The notes: generated by a model not told the origin, from the letters alone. Positions 50,809-60,803 are shown, numbered from the stretch's first letter. The stretch: DNA of 64,000 nucleotides from Pantoea conspicua (GCF_002095315.1 NZ_MLFN01000008.1:26407-90406); one strand, 5' to 3'. Numbers and translations are program-made.

Positions 50809-50842
50809 AAAAACCGGTGGAATTTATTTCACCGGTTTTTTT
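50809..50842 (+). terminator. Terminator of sodA
   Basis: AAACCGGTG and CACCGGTTT flank a short AT-rich loop, followed by a T-run. Confidence 0.9.
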
Positions 50843-50993
50843 ATCTTTAATTCGTGTCGGCCAAAATTAAACCAAAAATCAACAAGCGTTGCTTTTTGAC
50901 CACGGTTAGTTTTAACCTTCTGACACATTAACCTGCCGTTGACATTGGTTGTTTTATCCTCAGTGACATTCCTGCTCACTACGTGTCGATAAT

Positions 50994-51956
50994 ATGTCAA
51001 TTATAACTACTCACGAGACCACCACCGATTCTCCTGCATCGCTATTCTTTCAGTTAATCAGCGGGAAATATGTCCCTGACAAGCTGTGGCTCAGTAAACG
51101 TTTCCGGCTGAAATTTGCGTTAAGAAGTGTAATGTCGCCGCTGACCACCACCCATTATTTACATCAGCTGTCGCAATTGCCACAGTTCGGGCTGCTGATG
51201 AGCACGCAGGGGTTATTGCCCGCCAGGCTGCACCGGCCCTATCTGCGTTCCGGTATTAGCATCGCTGCGCGCGCGCAGGCGATACTGGATCACTATACCC
51301 TGATGAATAATCTGCCGAATCCAGCGTTACGTCAGCTACTGCAAAGCGCCGGTGATAATCTGCTGGCTTCGCTGAACGGTAAACATGATGAGGCGTTTTT
51401 GCTCTCCTGCAGTTCAGGTTATTTTGACCGCGAAGGGGAGGTGACGCTGGTGCTGCGTTATAACGGTGAAATTATTGCTTCGCTTTCGTTCTCGATTATT
51501 AACGAGAATAAAAAACGCACCTTATTAATTGGTGGATTACAGGGACCGCGGAAACATATCAGCAATGACGTTATTCGCGAGGCGACCAAAGCGGCCCACG
51601 GTCTATTTCCGAAACGTCTGTTAATGGAAGTGGTATTTATTGTTGCGCAACAGTGCGGTGTGGAAAAAATTCTGGCGGTGGGTGATGAGACCCACGTTTT
51701 CCGAAGCCTGCGCTATCGTCACAGCAAAGGCGATAAGTTCTTTGCCAGCTACAGCGAGTTCTGGTTGTCACTGAACGGTGAAGCGCGACAGGACGGAATG
51801 TTTATGCTGCCACTGAGTCTGCCGCGTAAAACGCTGGAGGAGATTACCAGCAAGAAGCGGGCAGAATACCGCCGTCGTTATGAACTGCTGGATGCGCTGG
51901 CGGAGCAGGTGTATGCCGCCGCCGGCGAGCACAGGATCGATCAGGCAGCAGCCTGA
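50994..51956 (+). CDS. VirK/YbjX family protein (DUF535)
   Basis: 320 residues. The DUF535 core is visible: EGEVTLVLRYNGEIIASLSFSI, IGGLQGPRK, GLFPKRLLMEVVF and DETHVFRSLRYRHSKGDKFFASYSEFW. Relatives (VirK in Shigella/Salmonella, YbjX in E. coli) are linked to envelope stress and virulence factor placement, but no reaction is known. No signal peptide is seen. It sits between sodA and yibL. Confidence 0.85.
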   Translation: MSIITTHETTTDSPASLFFQLISGKYVPDKLWLSKRFRLKFALRSVMSPLTTTHYLHQLSQLPQFGLLMSTQGLLPARLHRPYLRSGISIAARAQAILDHYTLMNNLPNPALRQLLQSAGDNLLASLNGKHDEAFLLSCSSGYFDREGEVTLVLRYNGEIIASLSFSIINENKKRTLLIGGLQGPRKHISNDVIREATKAAHGLFPKRLLMEVVFIVAQQCGVEKILAVGDETHVFRSLRYRHSKGDKFFASYSEFWLSLNGEARQDGMFMLPLSLPRKTLEEITSKKRAEYRRRYELLDALAEQVYAAAGEHRIDQAAA

Positions 51957-51964
51957 TCGTCTAA

Positions 51965-52327
51965 TCAGAAGGCGGTTCTGGCGAAGCCGGTCATCACTTT
52001 CAGACCCATTTCACGTCCCAGCGCGGTCATTGGATGCACCACCACCAGGCCGCGCACGCTTTTCTTCAGCACGCCAAGATTTGCCTGCTCTTTTTTGGTA
52101 ATTTCGCGGCTGAAGCCCATCTTCTGCAGCTTCTGCGCTTCTGCGCTCAGCTTCTCGACACGCTGATTACGCAGACGCTCAATCTCGGTGACCAGCGTCT
52201 CTTTCTCTTTCAGCAGCGCGCCCAGTTTCTCGACATCACCCGATTCCAGTAACTGCGGCTCTTTGCGGTTCAGGGCGTCCAGCTGATCGCTGAGACGTTT
52301 GATTTCGTTTTTTTCTTGCTCTTTCAT
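51965..52327 (-). CDS. yibL: YibL, ribosome-associated protein (DUF2810)
   Basis: 120 residues. The N-terminal half is a charged coiled coil ([22 protein letters not shown] to about residue 70), followed by the conserved block [16 protein letters not shown]. Matches E. coli YibL, which copurifies with ribosomes; its function is unclear. The position downstream of mtlR is conserved. Confidence 0.9.
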   Translation of the reverse strand: MKEQEKNEIKRLSDQLDALNRKEPQLLESGDVEKLGALLKEKETLVTEIERLRNQRVEKLSAEAQKLQKMGFSREITKKEQANLGVLKKSVRGLVVVHPMTALGREMGLKVMTGFARTAF

Positions 52328-52432
52328 GACAACAACTCGTTGAGGAAAACAGGCAAAGGATACACCAAATCCGGCGTATGTTCCCGGTTAGGTTATGACG
52401 ATGTCAGGAGCCGGACCGGCCCCTGACTGGAT

Positions 52433-53041
52433 TTAACCGGCGGACTTTTTGAACGCCTGTTTCAGGCTGATGCGGGAAATCAGTTCGGTAAGCGACAGCA
52501 CCATGGTGGATCGTACCATCTGCAGGTAGCGCTGCTGCTGCATGCTGCGCAGCTCCGCGTCCTCGGTATTAAATACCGGCGCGGGTGGCCAGGCCGTCAC
52601 GCAGTGCAACTCACCGAACGGACCGAGAATCTCATCGTCGGTAAAACGATAATCGCCGCTGTCGTGGTCCAGCTCCTCGCGCAGCGCCAGCAGCAGTTCA
52701 CCATCTTCATATTCATGCCGGCTGATCAAGCCGAGTCCGTAAATCAGCTTTAGCCGCACCGACAGTTCGCCCAGCGGACCATTGCCCAGTAACAGCGGTT
52801 CCACCGCGTATTTGACAGCATAATCATCTTTGCGGAACACCTGCAAAACCAGCAAATTGACCGCTTCAGCCAATAGCTCAACAGCGGCGATCAGAAAGCT
52901 TCTCACCGAGCGACCGGCGTTCAGGCGCTCAAGCACCCGGTTTTCAAAAGCTTGCTTCTCTTCCATTATTGCCTGCATAGGGTTGATACCGCCGTTGGGC
53001 GCAGGCGAACTGCGCCCGGCTTGCGTCACTAACACGTGCAC
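52433..53041 (-). CDS. mtlR: Mannitol operon repressor MtlR
   Basis: 202 residues, similar to E. coli MtlR from QAFENRVLERLNAG through FRKDDYAVKYAVEPLL to SLTELISRISLKQAFKK. It lowers mtl expression without a recognisable DNA-binding motif. The first codon is a GTG at 53041, next to the mtlD stop; further GTG codons at 53035 and 53029 and an ATG at 52978 are alternatives. Confidence 0.92.
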   Translation of the reverse strand: MHVLVTQAGRSSPAPNGGINPMQAIMEEKQAFENRVLERLNAGRSVRSFLIAAVELLAEAVNLLVLQVFRKDDYAVKYAVEPLLLGNGPLGELSVRLKLIYGLGLISRHEYEDGELLLALREELDHDSGDYRFTDDEILGPFGELHCVTAWPPAPVFNTEDAELRSMQQQRYLQMVRSTMVLSLTELISRISLKQAFKKSAG

Positions 53042-53042
53042 A

Positions 53043-54191
53043 TTATGCCATAGCGTGCCAGGCGCTCACCACAGCCGCCACCACTTCGCTGCTGGCATCC
53101 AGCCCGGAAATCTCTGCCAGCGTGGCCTGTGGACCTTTTTCTGCCAGCAGGGCAGCCAGCTCCTGAGCCTGCGGGTCCTGATCGCTGCGATAGTGCATCG
53201 CGGCGGCAATGCCCTGCACCAGACTGGCATGCGGTAAACCGTACTCCAGGGTGCCCAGCGTGGGTTTAATCAGGCGATCGCCTGCGCTCAGCTTACGCAA
53301 CGGCTGGCGGCCAACGCGCTCAACGTCATCTTTCAGGTAAGGGTTCTCGAAGCGACCCAGGATTTTCTGGATATAGGCCGCGTGCTTATCGGTGTCAAAA
53401 CCGTAACGCTTAATCAGTACCGCGCCGCTCTCTTCCATCGCGCCTTTAACAATCGTCCGCACTTTTTCATCAAGGATCGCGTCACGGATGGTCTGATGGC
53501 CCGCCAGCTGGCCGAGATAGGCGGTGATGGCATGACCGGTATTCAGGGTAAAGAGTTTACGTTCGACGAATGCCATCAGGTTATCGGTCAGTTCCATGCC
53601 CGGAATGACGGGCAGATCGCCTTTGAACTGGGTTTTATCAACAATCCATTCGCTGAAGGTTTCTACCGTGACTTCCAGCGGATCGCTGCTGCCCGCCTCG
53701 GAAGGGGGCACGATGCGATCGACCGCCGAATCAACAAAACCGACATGTTGTTCCAGCCAGGCGTGATACTGCTGTGGTAGCGCCTTCAGCACATGCTGTT
53801 TCAGCTGGCTGGTGCCGCGCACCATGTTTTCACAGGCGATGATGTTTAACGGACGGAGATTACCGTTGTCGCTGCGTCTGGCCAGACCTTTGGCAACGCT
53901 GCCAGCAATACGCTCCAGAATCTGCGGGCCGACCGCCGTGGTGACCATATCCACCTCAGCGATCAGGGTGATGATGTCGTCGCTGGTGCTGTTGACCGCG
54001 CTGACGCCTTTGACCATTTCAACTTTGGCCTGCTCGCCAACCACATGAACGGGATACTCATGACGCGCGTTGAGTGCATCCAGCACTGTCTGATTCACAT
54101 CAGCAAAAACCAGTTCGATACCTGCATCCGCCAGTAATTTACCGATGAAGCCCCGACCAATGTTTCCTGCTCCGAAATGTAACGCTTTCAT
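53043..54191 (-). CDS. mtlD: Mannitol-1-phosphate 5-dehydrogenase
   Basis: 382 residues, E. coli length. The Rossmann loop [16 protein letters not shown] is at the N-terminus and the catalytic helix holds the conserved Lys and Asn/His ([23 protein letters not shown]). It oxidises mannitol-1-phosphate to fructose-6-phosphate with NAD. Second gene of mtlADR. Confidence 0.97.
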   Translation of the reverse strand: MKALHFGAGNIGRGFIGKLLADAGIELVFADVNQTVLDALNARHEYPVHVVGEQAKVEMVKGVSAVNSTSDDIITLIAEVDMVTTAVGPQILERIAGSVAKGLARRSDNGNLRPLNIIACENMVRGTSQLKQHVLKALPQQYHAWLEQHVGFVDSAVDRIVPPSEAGSSDPLEVTVETFSEWIVDKTQFKGDLPVIPGMELTDNLMAFVERKLFTLNTGHAITAYLGQLAGHQTIRDAILDEKVRTIVKGAMEESGAVLIKRYGFDTDKHAAYIQKILGRFENPYLKDDVERVGRQPLRKLSAGDRLIKPTLGTLEYGLPHASLVQGIAAAMHYRSDQDPQAQELAALLAEKGPQATLAEISGLDASSEVVAAVVSAWHAMA

Positions 54192-54286
54192 AATTTTTGA
54201 CCCATATCAAATGACGATGGGGCGGGCACGCCCGCCCCAGGAATCGGGACGGGCCTGACCGCCCCAGGGAAAATAATCTGTTTAGC

Positions 54287-56221
54287 TTACGCGGTGACCG
54301 GTTTGCCTGACAGCAGATCCAGCACTTCCTGTACGCTGGTGGTATTAGCCAGCTTTTCAATCACGCGATCATCATCCAGCGCGTTGGTCAGGCTGGTAAT
54401 CACCTGGATATGCTCGTTATTGCGGGCAGCAATACCAATAACCAGTCGTGCCACGTCTTCCGCATCATCACCGAACTGCACGCCTGCCGGATACTGACAG
54501 AACACCACGCCGGTCTTCAGCACGCGGTCTTTGGCTTCTACCGTACCGTGCGGCACGGCAATTGACTCACCGAGGTAGGTTGGCGTCAGTTTTTCACGCG
54601 CCAGCATCGCTTCAATATACTCAGGCTCAACATAGCCGCCTTTTACCAGCTGTTCACCGGCGAAACGAATCGCCTGCTCTTTGTTGCTGGCGCGCAGGCC
54701 GAGGAAGACGTTGTCGGCACCGAGTTTAAACAGGTGCGCATTACCTTCGTCGTAGCTGTCTGACAGTGCCGTTTTCACCGTTTCACGGTGTGTTTCGCTG
54801 CGGTTCGCCGCCACCAGACGCTCGGTCAGGGTGCTGTAGAGCGCGCTGTCGAGGAAGTTATTCAGCGAGATATGCTGCGCATGAGGCGCCTGGCGAATCG
54901 CGCGCTCGGTCAGATCGCGGTGAGTAATCACCAGATCAACATCACCTGGCAGGGCGTTAATTGCCGTGTTGGTCACCGATACGTTGCTTAAACCGGCATC
55001 CAGTACCTTTTTACGCAGCACACCGGCGCCCATGGCGCTGGAACCCATACCAGCATCACAGGCGACAATGATTTTGCGCACATGGTGCAACTCAACGCTC
55101 ATGGCATCACTGGCAACCGCGGCGCCTGCTGCAGACTGGCCTTTAGACTGGGCTTTCATATCCTGCATGCGCTGTGTCGCGGCTTCGATATCGTCATCTT
55201 CTTTCACCTTGCTGGTTTTCAGCAGGATGGCGGAGACCACGAAGGAGACGGCGAAGGCAGCCACAATGGCAGCAATGTTGGCGAAGTAAGCGCCTTTTGG
55301 CGTCATCGCCAGTACGGCCAGGATGGAGCCCGGTGAAGCAGGGGAGACCAGACCGCCATTCAGCAGCGTCAGGGTAAAGACACCGGTCATACCGCCGAGG
55401 ATCACCGCCAGCAACAGACGGGGTGCCATCAGCACATACGGGAAGTAGATCTCATGAATGCCGCCGAGGAAGTGGATAATGGCTGCACCGCCGGCCGACT
55501 GTTTCGCGCTGCCGCGACCAAAGAACATATAGGCCATCAGCACGCCCATGCCCGGACCTGGGTTCGCTTCAATCAGGAAGAAAATGGACTTGCCCGCTTC
55601 GCTGGCCTGCTGAATGCCGAGCGGCGAGAAGATACCGTGGTTAATGGCGTTGTTCAGGAACAGGATTTTCGCCGGTTCAACGAAGATGGAGGTTAATGGC
55701 AGCAGGTTATTCTGCACCATCAGGTTGACGCCCGCCGCGAGGATGTGTGACAGACCTTCAACCAGCGGACCGATAGCCAGGAACGCCAGCAGCGCCAACA
55801 GCATACCGATAATGCCGGCAGAGAAGTTGTTGACCAGCATCTCAAAGCCGCTTTTGATTTTGCCATCGACAGCCCGGTCAAACGACTTGATTGCCCAGCC
55901 GCCCAGCGGACCGGCAATCATCGAGCCGAGGAACATCGGCATGTCGGCACCGACAATCACACCCATAGTGGTGATGGCACCGACCACGCCACCGCGATCG
56001 CCGCCCACCAGACGTCCACCGGTAAAACCGATCAACAGCGGCAGCAGATAGGTGATCATCGGGCCAACCAGTTTGGCTAACGTTTCGTTAGGGATCCAGC
56101 CAGTTGGAATAAACAGTGCAGTGATGATACCCCAGGCGATAAACGCCCCGATATTCGGCATCACCATATTACTCAGAAAGCGACCAAAGCTTTGTACTCT
56201 GACCTTCACTGATGAGGACAT
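54287..56221 (-). CDS. mtlA: PTS mannitol permease IICBA
   Basis: 644 residues. The IIC membrane domain (about 1-335) has the family motif NPGPGMGVLMAY and GGIHEIYFPYVLM. IIB (about 375-470) has the phospho-cysteine IIVACDAGMGSSAMG, and IIA (about 500-644) the phospho-histidine GESIAVPHGTVEAK. It imports and phosphorylates mannitol. I use the ATG at 56221 (MSSSVKVRVQSFGRF). It is the first gene of mtlADR. Confidence 0.97.
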   Translation of the reverse strand: MSSSVKVRVQSFGRFLSNMVMPNIGAFIAWGIITALFIPTGWIPNETLAKLVGPMITYLLPLLIGFTGGRLVGGDRGGVVGAITTMGVIVGADMPMFLGSMIAGPLGGWAIKSFDRAVDGKIKSGFEMLVNNFSAGIIGMLLALLAFLAIGPLVEGLSHILAAGVNLMVQNNLLPLTSIFVEPAKILFLNNAINHGIFSPLGIQQASEAGKSIFFLIEANPGPGMGVLMAYMFFGRGSAKQSAGGAAIIHFLGGIHEIYFPYVLMAPRLLLAVILGGMTGVFTLTLLNGGLVSPASPGSILAVLAMTPKGAYFANIAAIVAAFAVSFVVSAILLKTSKVKEDDDIEAATQRMQDMKAQSKGQSAAGAAVASDAMSVELHHVRKIIVACDAGMGSSAMGAGVLRKKVLDAGLSNVSVTNTAINALPGDVDLVITHRDLTERAIRQAPHAQHISLNNFLDSALYSTLTERLVAANRSETHRETVKTALSDSYDEGNAHLFKLGADNVFLGLRASNKEQAIRFAGEQLVKGGYVEPEYIEAMLAREKLTPTYLGESIAVPHGTVEAKDRVLKTGVVFCQYPAGVQFGDDAEDVARLVIGIAARNNEHIQVITSLTNALDDDRVIEKLANTTSVQEVLDLLSGKPVTA

Positions 56222-56662
56222 AAACCCACCCCTTATTGAGACGCGCTGCAATAGGAGAGCGCGCTTGTTTTTGTTTAGCCACCCCGGCAGTGAGCCGGTG
56301 GTATTACTGTATGCAGGCGGACTCTATCACGCGAATATGACGCTGCGTAGCGGTCAGAAAAAGTGTGATTTAGATCACCTAATCCAGGTGGGTGCGGGGG
56401 TGTTTTTAGTGATTAAGATCACAAAATTAACTCAGAATAATCTGGAGGTGGGGAAATTTTAACCGCAGAACCGGTTTATTTGTGACGCTTATCACAATTG
56501 GAGGGCGGCATTTTGTTATAACTATGTGACTTAGGTCACAAACTATTTTTGGTCAAAAATGCGCCCGATCACAGTTTAGTCAGACCATAGAAAAGCAGGA
56601 AAAGAAAGGCGGCTAACCGGAAGGGAAAAGGGCAGGCGATCAACGCCTGCCGCGTGATGTGC
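56222..56662 (-). promoter_or_regulatory. mtlA promoter region with four CRP-like boxes
   Basis: Four palindromes fit TGTGA-N6-TCACA: 56364-56379 (TGTGATTTAGATCACC), 56408-56423 (AGTGATTAAGATCACA), 56481-56496 (TGTGACGCTTATCACA) and 56525-56540 (TGTGACTTAGGTCACA). E. coli mtlA is also controlled by several CRP sites. No gene is seen in this interval. Confidence 0.85.
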
Positions 56663-57379
56663 TTACTGTAAACCACCCTGAACGGCCGTTTGCGCCTGGC
56701 TCAGCGCCTGGGCATTGGCTGATAAGGTACTCATCAGCGCATTGTACTGTGACGCCTGCTCCTGGGTCGGGAACTGCACGCCGCCCTCGTTAAAGCTGAC
56801 GCGGGTGCCCTGGGTTTGCAGGAAATCACCGGTCTGCACCGCCGCCTGGCTCAGCGCCTGCAGCTGTGGCAGCAGCGGGATCAGCTGGTTTGCCGGTACG
56901 GTGACCACCTTGTTGTAGGCGGTATCGTAGACTTTTTTCAGATCGTCTTCCTGCTTCAGCGCGGCTTTACTGCTGTCTGCCTGCATTTTGGCGCTTTCGA
57001 TCTGTTGGGTGACAATCACCAGCGCACTGTTCGCCTGACGCAGCGAGTCGCGACGGCTGAGGTAATCCTGCGGCACGCGAATGGCTGAAAGCTCATCGAC
57101 CACCGGACGCATCCCCTGATCGACCGCCTTATTGGCCTGCTGCGAGAAGCCATACAGGATGGCGTAATCACTGGCGAATTTACCAAAGCTCTGCTTCTGA
57201 TTTTCGCTCAGGCTCGGCAGGTGCTCGCCACTGCGCATCACGGTATTCTGTAGAAAATCGGTAAATGCTTTGCGCTGCTCGCCCTCTTTATCACCGCAAG
57301 CGGTGAGTTGCAGCACGATCAGCGTGCCAGCGACTAAAACCGCGCCGCGCGCCCAGAGGCGTGTGAGTCCTAAAGCCAT
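56663..57379 (-). CDS. yiaF: YiaF, DUF3053 lipoprotein
   Basis: 238 residues. The signal peptide ends at the lipobox LQLTACG, and the mature part begins DKEGEQRKAFTDFLQNTVMRSGE, close to E. coli YiaF. Mostly helical with a coiled-coil-like centre (about 85-150). Function unknown; envelope location inferred from the lipobox. CAGGAG lies before the ATG at 57379. Confidence 0.9.
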   Translation of the reverse strand: MALGLTRLWARGAVLVAGTLIVLQLTACGDKEGEQRKAFTDFLQNTVMRSGEHLPSLSENQKQSFGKFASDYAILYGFSQQANKAVDQGMRPVVDELSAIRVPQDYLSRRDSLRQANSALVIVTQQIESAKMQADSSKAALKQEDDLKKVYDTAYNKVVTVPANQLIPLLPQLQALSQAAVQTGDFLQTQGTRVSFNEGGVQFPTQEQASQYNALMSTLSANAQALSQAQTAVQGGLQ

Positions 57380-57571
57380 ACGTTCAACTCCTGTCGGTGA
57401 AACTGGCTGATGTCCAGGTAAGAATGGCCTAAAGAATAGAACAAACCCGCATCGCGGCACAATGTGAAACCATCAGTGAGATGCGGTTGCACAATCCGGT
57501 GCGCTGCCGGGCACGATGTACGCTATACCGATAACGGCTGAATCGACTCGCCATCGCCGACTGACGCAGCA

Positions 57572-59170
57572 TCAGAATACCAGCGCCTGACCATCTTTAC
57601 GGCTTTCGGTCGCTGCAATATAGAAGCCCTGCGGATCGCGGAGTATCGCCTGGGCGCCGCCAAAATTATAATTACTCAGCGGATCTTCCAGTACCACATG
57701 GTGTCCCATGCGGCGCAGGGTGCTGAGGGTATTGCGATCGATCGTCGCTTCAAACACCACTTCACGACCCTGCACCACCCGCCAGCGTGGCGCATCGATC
57801 GCCGCCTGCGGATTCTGCCGATGCAGCATAATTCGCAGCGCCAGTTGCAGATGCCCCTGCGCCTGCATCGGACCGCCCATCACGCCAAACGACATCAGCG
57901 GCTGCCCCTGACCATCCAGCGCGAAAGCGGGAATAATGGTGTGGAATGGCCGCTTACCGCCTGCCACCCGATTGGGATGGTCTGGATCGAGTGAAAACCC
58001 GGCCCCGCGATTTTGCAGGCTGATGCCGGTATCCGGCACCACCACGCCCGATCCAAACCCCATATAGTTAGACTGGATAAACGACACCATCATGCCGCTG
58101 GCATCGGCAGTGGAGAGGTAGACGGTACCGCTCTGCTGCGGTGTGCCAAACCGGAAGTCGCCTGCCTGAGCCGGATCGATCAGTGCTGCGCGCTGACGGA
58201 TATAGTCGGCGCTTAACAGGCGATCCGCCGGAAATTCAAGATGGTCTTCATCAGTGACGTAACGCTCAAGATCGACCAGCGCCAGTTTCATCGCCTCAAT
58301 CGACAGATGCAGCCACTGCGGTGAATCGGGCGCATAGCGGCCAATGTCCCACGCTTCAAGGATGCCAAGGGCGATTAAGGTAGCGATGCCCTGACCGTTG
58401 GGCGGCAGCTCCTGCACCGAGCCGCCGGCAAACGGGCGCGACAGTAATTTCACCCAGTCAGCGCGATGCATGTTGAGATCGTCGAGGCTCAGCGCCGCGC
58501 CGTGCTGCTGGGCGAAGGCCACCATCTTTTGCGCCAGTTCACCGCGATAAAAACTTTCGCCCTGGGTATCGGCAATCTGCTGCAGCGTGCGGGCCTGGGC
58601 CGGATTGCGGTACAACTCGCCGATGTGTGGCGGACGACCCTGTGGCGCAAAGCAGTCACTGAAGCCGGGCTGATGCCGGAGTTTGTCGTAGCCGCGCTGC
58701 CATAGCTGACCAATCAACGGCGAAACCGGGAAACCGTGGCGCGCATAGTCAATGGCCGGCTGGGCTAAGGTCGTCAGCGGCAGCGTGCCAAAACGTTGCG
58801 CCAGTGTGACCCACGCCGAGACCGCGCCAGGTACCGTCACCGACTCCCAGCCGGTTTCCGGCATGGCATGATGCCCGGCAAAGCGTTGTGGGTTCCATGC
58901 TGCTGGCGCACGGCCTGATGCGTTTAACCCGTGCAGTTCGCGGCCATCCCAGACGATGGCGAAAGCATCACTGCCAATGCCATTGCCGGTCGGCTCAACC
59001 ACGGTCAGCGCCATCGCCGTGGCAATCGCGGCATCCACCGCATTGCCGCCCTGTTGCAACATACGAATACCCGCCTGGGCTGCCAGCGGCTGGGAGGTGG
59101 CCACAGCATGACGGCCCATCATCGGCACCCGATGAGAGGCATAACTCACATTGAAATTGATATCACTCAT
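57572..59170 (-). CDS. Gamma-glutamyltransferase family protein (YwrD type)
   Basis: 532 residues of the Ggt Ntn-hydrolase family. The autocleavage threonine is in QQSGTVYLSTAD (about 355), and substrate-binding blocks GGNAVDAAIATAMALTVVEP and GGPMQAQGHLQ are present. Unlike E. coli Ggt it lacks a signal peptide, so it is probably cytoplasmic, and it lacks the usual lid pattern. It may act on gamma-glutamyl compounds or as an acylase; the substrate is not known. AAGGAA precedes the ATG at 59170. Confidence 0.87.
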   Translation of the reverse strand: MSDINFNVSYASHRVPMMGRHAVATSQPLAAQAGIRMLQQGGNAVDAAIATAMALTVVEPTGNGIGSDAFAIVWDGRELHGLNASGRAPAAWNPQRFAGHHAMPETGWESVTVPGAVSAWVTLAQRFGTLPLTTLAQPAIDYARHGFPVSPLIGQLWQRGYDKLRHQPGFSDCFAPQGRPPHIGELYRNPAQARTLQQIADTQGESFYRGELAQKMVAFAQQHGAALSLDDLNMHRADWVKLLSRPFAGGSVQELPPNGQGIATLIALGILEAWDIGRYAPDSPQWLHLSIEAMKLALVDLERYVTDEDHLEFPADRLLSADYIRQRAALIDPAQAGDFRFGTPQQSGTVYLSTADASGMMVSFIQSNYMGFGSGVVVPDTGISLQNRGAGFSLDPDHPNRVAGGKRPFHTIIPAFALDGQGQPLMSFGVMGGPMQAQGHLQLALRIMLHRQNPQAAIDAPRWRVVQGREVVFEATIDRNTLSTLRRMGHHVVLEDPLSNYNFGGAQAILRDPQGFYIAATESRKDGQALVF

Positions 59171-59874
59171 TGATGTTCCTTCTGATTGATTAGCCAGCAG
59201 CCTGCCCGCAGACGCACCACGGTAGCGCAACGGGCTCATCTGCTGCCCGGCATCCGCACCCGTATCAGGCGTTATCCCGCTGGCTGCGGCGTCCGCCGCG
59301 GAAGCGGCTCCGGGCAGCGTAGAAGAACCGCCAGCCTGTGGATGTGAGCTGTGCCGTGCGGGCAGGGCCTGCCTCCCCAGGACTATTCTTAATTTGATTA
59401 ACAGAGTGAATATAAATGTTTAAGAAGTGAGCCATTGGCGTATATTTTGCACTCGTTCATGAGAAGCGGTATTTCCTCACAGAATCGATATTATGCTGCC
59501 ACAAAGCATGACGGCAGCCACATTACTACCAAACATAATTTGATTTTTCTGACACTTGCTGAGGCAAAAAGATAATAGCCTCAACTATTTAGTGGCGCTG
59601 GAACTTTTCCAGCTAAGAAAAGATAAAAAAATAATTATAAATTGCGCGGCAAATCGTCAGGTCTCTATCCATACTTAGGCTCCCGGCATTTGTTGCATTG
59701 ACCTGACATGTTTACAAGCAGTGCACAGCAGGCTGTGTCCCGTAGTGGTTTCTCTCATAACAAAAACAAACCCTTGCGGGATACAGCCTGACCAGGCCCG
59801 GTTTCAGAGTCTGACTTCAGATTCTTACCTCTCTACTTTCACGTGCTTCATAGTGAGTTTTTAAGGAGTTCTCT
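59171..59874. other. Gene-free 0.7 kb region between the Ggt-like gene and yiaG
   Basis: The left part (59200-59380) is GC-rich, the right part AT-rich with stop codons in all frames. No gene was found. A long stem-loop lies at 59729-59790 (listed separately). AAGGAG precedes yiaG. Confidence 0.7.
59729..59790 (+). other. Long stem-loop upstream of yiaG
   Basis: CAGGCTGTGTCCCG (59729-59742) and CGGGATACAGCCTG (59777-59790) form a 14-base-pair stem with one G-T pair and a 34-base loop. It has no T-run, so it is not a standard terminator; a structured leader or small RNA is possible. Confidence 0.6.
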
Positions 59875-60168
59875 ATGGAATTAAAAGACCCAATGTTTGA
59901 ATTGCTCAGCAGCCTTGAGCAGATTGTTTTGACACGTGACAACCGTCCCGCTGAGTTATCTATTCAACGCCAACCTGCCGTGCCAGAGCCACAGCGTCTG
60001 CGCGAAATGACCGGCATGCAGGTTGATGAATTTGCAAAAGTGATGGGCGTAAGCGTTTCTTCAGTAAAAAGTTGGGAAGCCCGACGTACCCGTCCTTCCG
60101 CTACGGCACAGAAGTTAATGAAGCTGTTGCATGCCAACCCGTATCTGGGTCGGCAACTGCTGGAATAA
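59875..60168 (+). CDS. yiaG: HTH-type regulator YiaG
   Basis: 97 residues with a C-terminal Cro/CI-type helix-turn-helix (MQVDEFAKVMGVSVSSVKSWEARRTRPSA, split here as about 48-76). The N-terminus MELKDPMFELLSSLEQIV matches E. coli YiaG. Such proteins resemble antitoxin-type repressors, but no toxin gene is adjacent. Targets are unknown. Confidence 0.9.
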   Translation: MELKDPMFELLSSLEQIVLTRDNRPAELSIQRQPAVPEPQRLREMTGMQVDEFAKVMGVSVSSVKSWEARRTRPSATAQKLMKLLHANPYLGRQLLE

Positions 60169-60186
60169 TGAAGAAAAATCCAAAGG

Positions 60187-60210
60187 AACCCGCCATGGCG
60201 GGTTTTTTTT
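60187..60210 (+). terminator. Terminator of yiaG
   Basis: AACCCGCC-at-GGCGGGTT followed by T-run. It abuts the stop codon of the convergent HD gene. Confidence 0.88.
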
Positions 60211-60803
60211 TAGCTCAGGTCGCGGTATTTCGCCGTCTGCTTCTCAAACCAGCTGTCCGGCACGTTGTAGGGCGGCTGTCCCAGCTGGGCGATACCCGCT
60301 TCGATAATGGTCGATGCCTGTTGCCATAGTTGTGCATCGCCCTGTTTCAGCAAGGTAATCTGCACCTGTTTTTCCACCAGATAGATGCGGGCAAAGTGGG
60401 GATCGAAGCGCACAATCGCGCGGGTGTTATCGATGATGTCAGCCAGCTTAATGGTTTGTGCCTCCGGACTGGCTTCGGCGGTATGGCGAAAGTGCGCCAG
60501 TTTGCGCGCCGCCCGGTTCTTTGCGGTCACCGGTGCGCTGTCGGTCAGCATCCCGACCAGGCTGGCGACCCGCGCACCAAACAGATGATTGATATCGTCC
60601 AGCGTGGTCGGCGTATCTTCTACCGTATCGTGCAGCCAGGCAGCGGCCAGCAGCGCATCATCATCGCTAACGCTGCGGACTAATTCCGCCACCGCCGCCG
60701 GATGAACAATATAAGGCTCATCAGTATATTTGCGGCGCTGACCGGCGTCGGCGTGGGCCTGCGTAGCGTAGCGTCGCGCGTGTTCTTCCAGTGAATTCTG
60801 CAT
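60210..60803 (-). CDS. HD-domain protein, small alarmone hydrolase-like
   Basis: 197 residues. The HD metal site is laid out as in the hydrolase half of SpoT: RRKYTDEPYIVHPAAVAELV, LAAAWLHDTVEDT and IKLADIIDNTRAI. No synthetase, TGS or ACT domain follows, so it resembles single-domain (p)ppGpp hydrolases (SAH/Mesh1 type). Activity on (p)ppGpp is inferred. I use the ATG at 60803 (GGGG upstream); the frame opens at 60836. The gene is convergent with yiaG and divergent from ohrR. Confidence 0.78.
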   Translation of the reverse strand: MQNSLEEHARRYATQAHADAGQRRKYTDEPYIVHPAAVAELVRSVSDDDALLAAAWLHDTVEDTPTTLDDINHLFGARVASLVGMLTDSAPVTAKNRAARKLAHFRHTAEASPEAQTIKLADIIDNTRAIVRFDPHFARIYLVEKQVQITLLKQGDAQLWQQASTIIEAGIAQLGQPPYNVPDSWFEKQTAKYRDLS

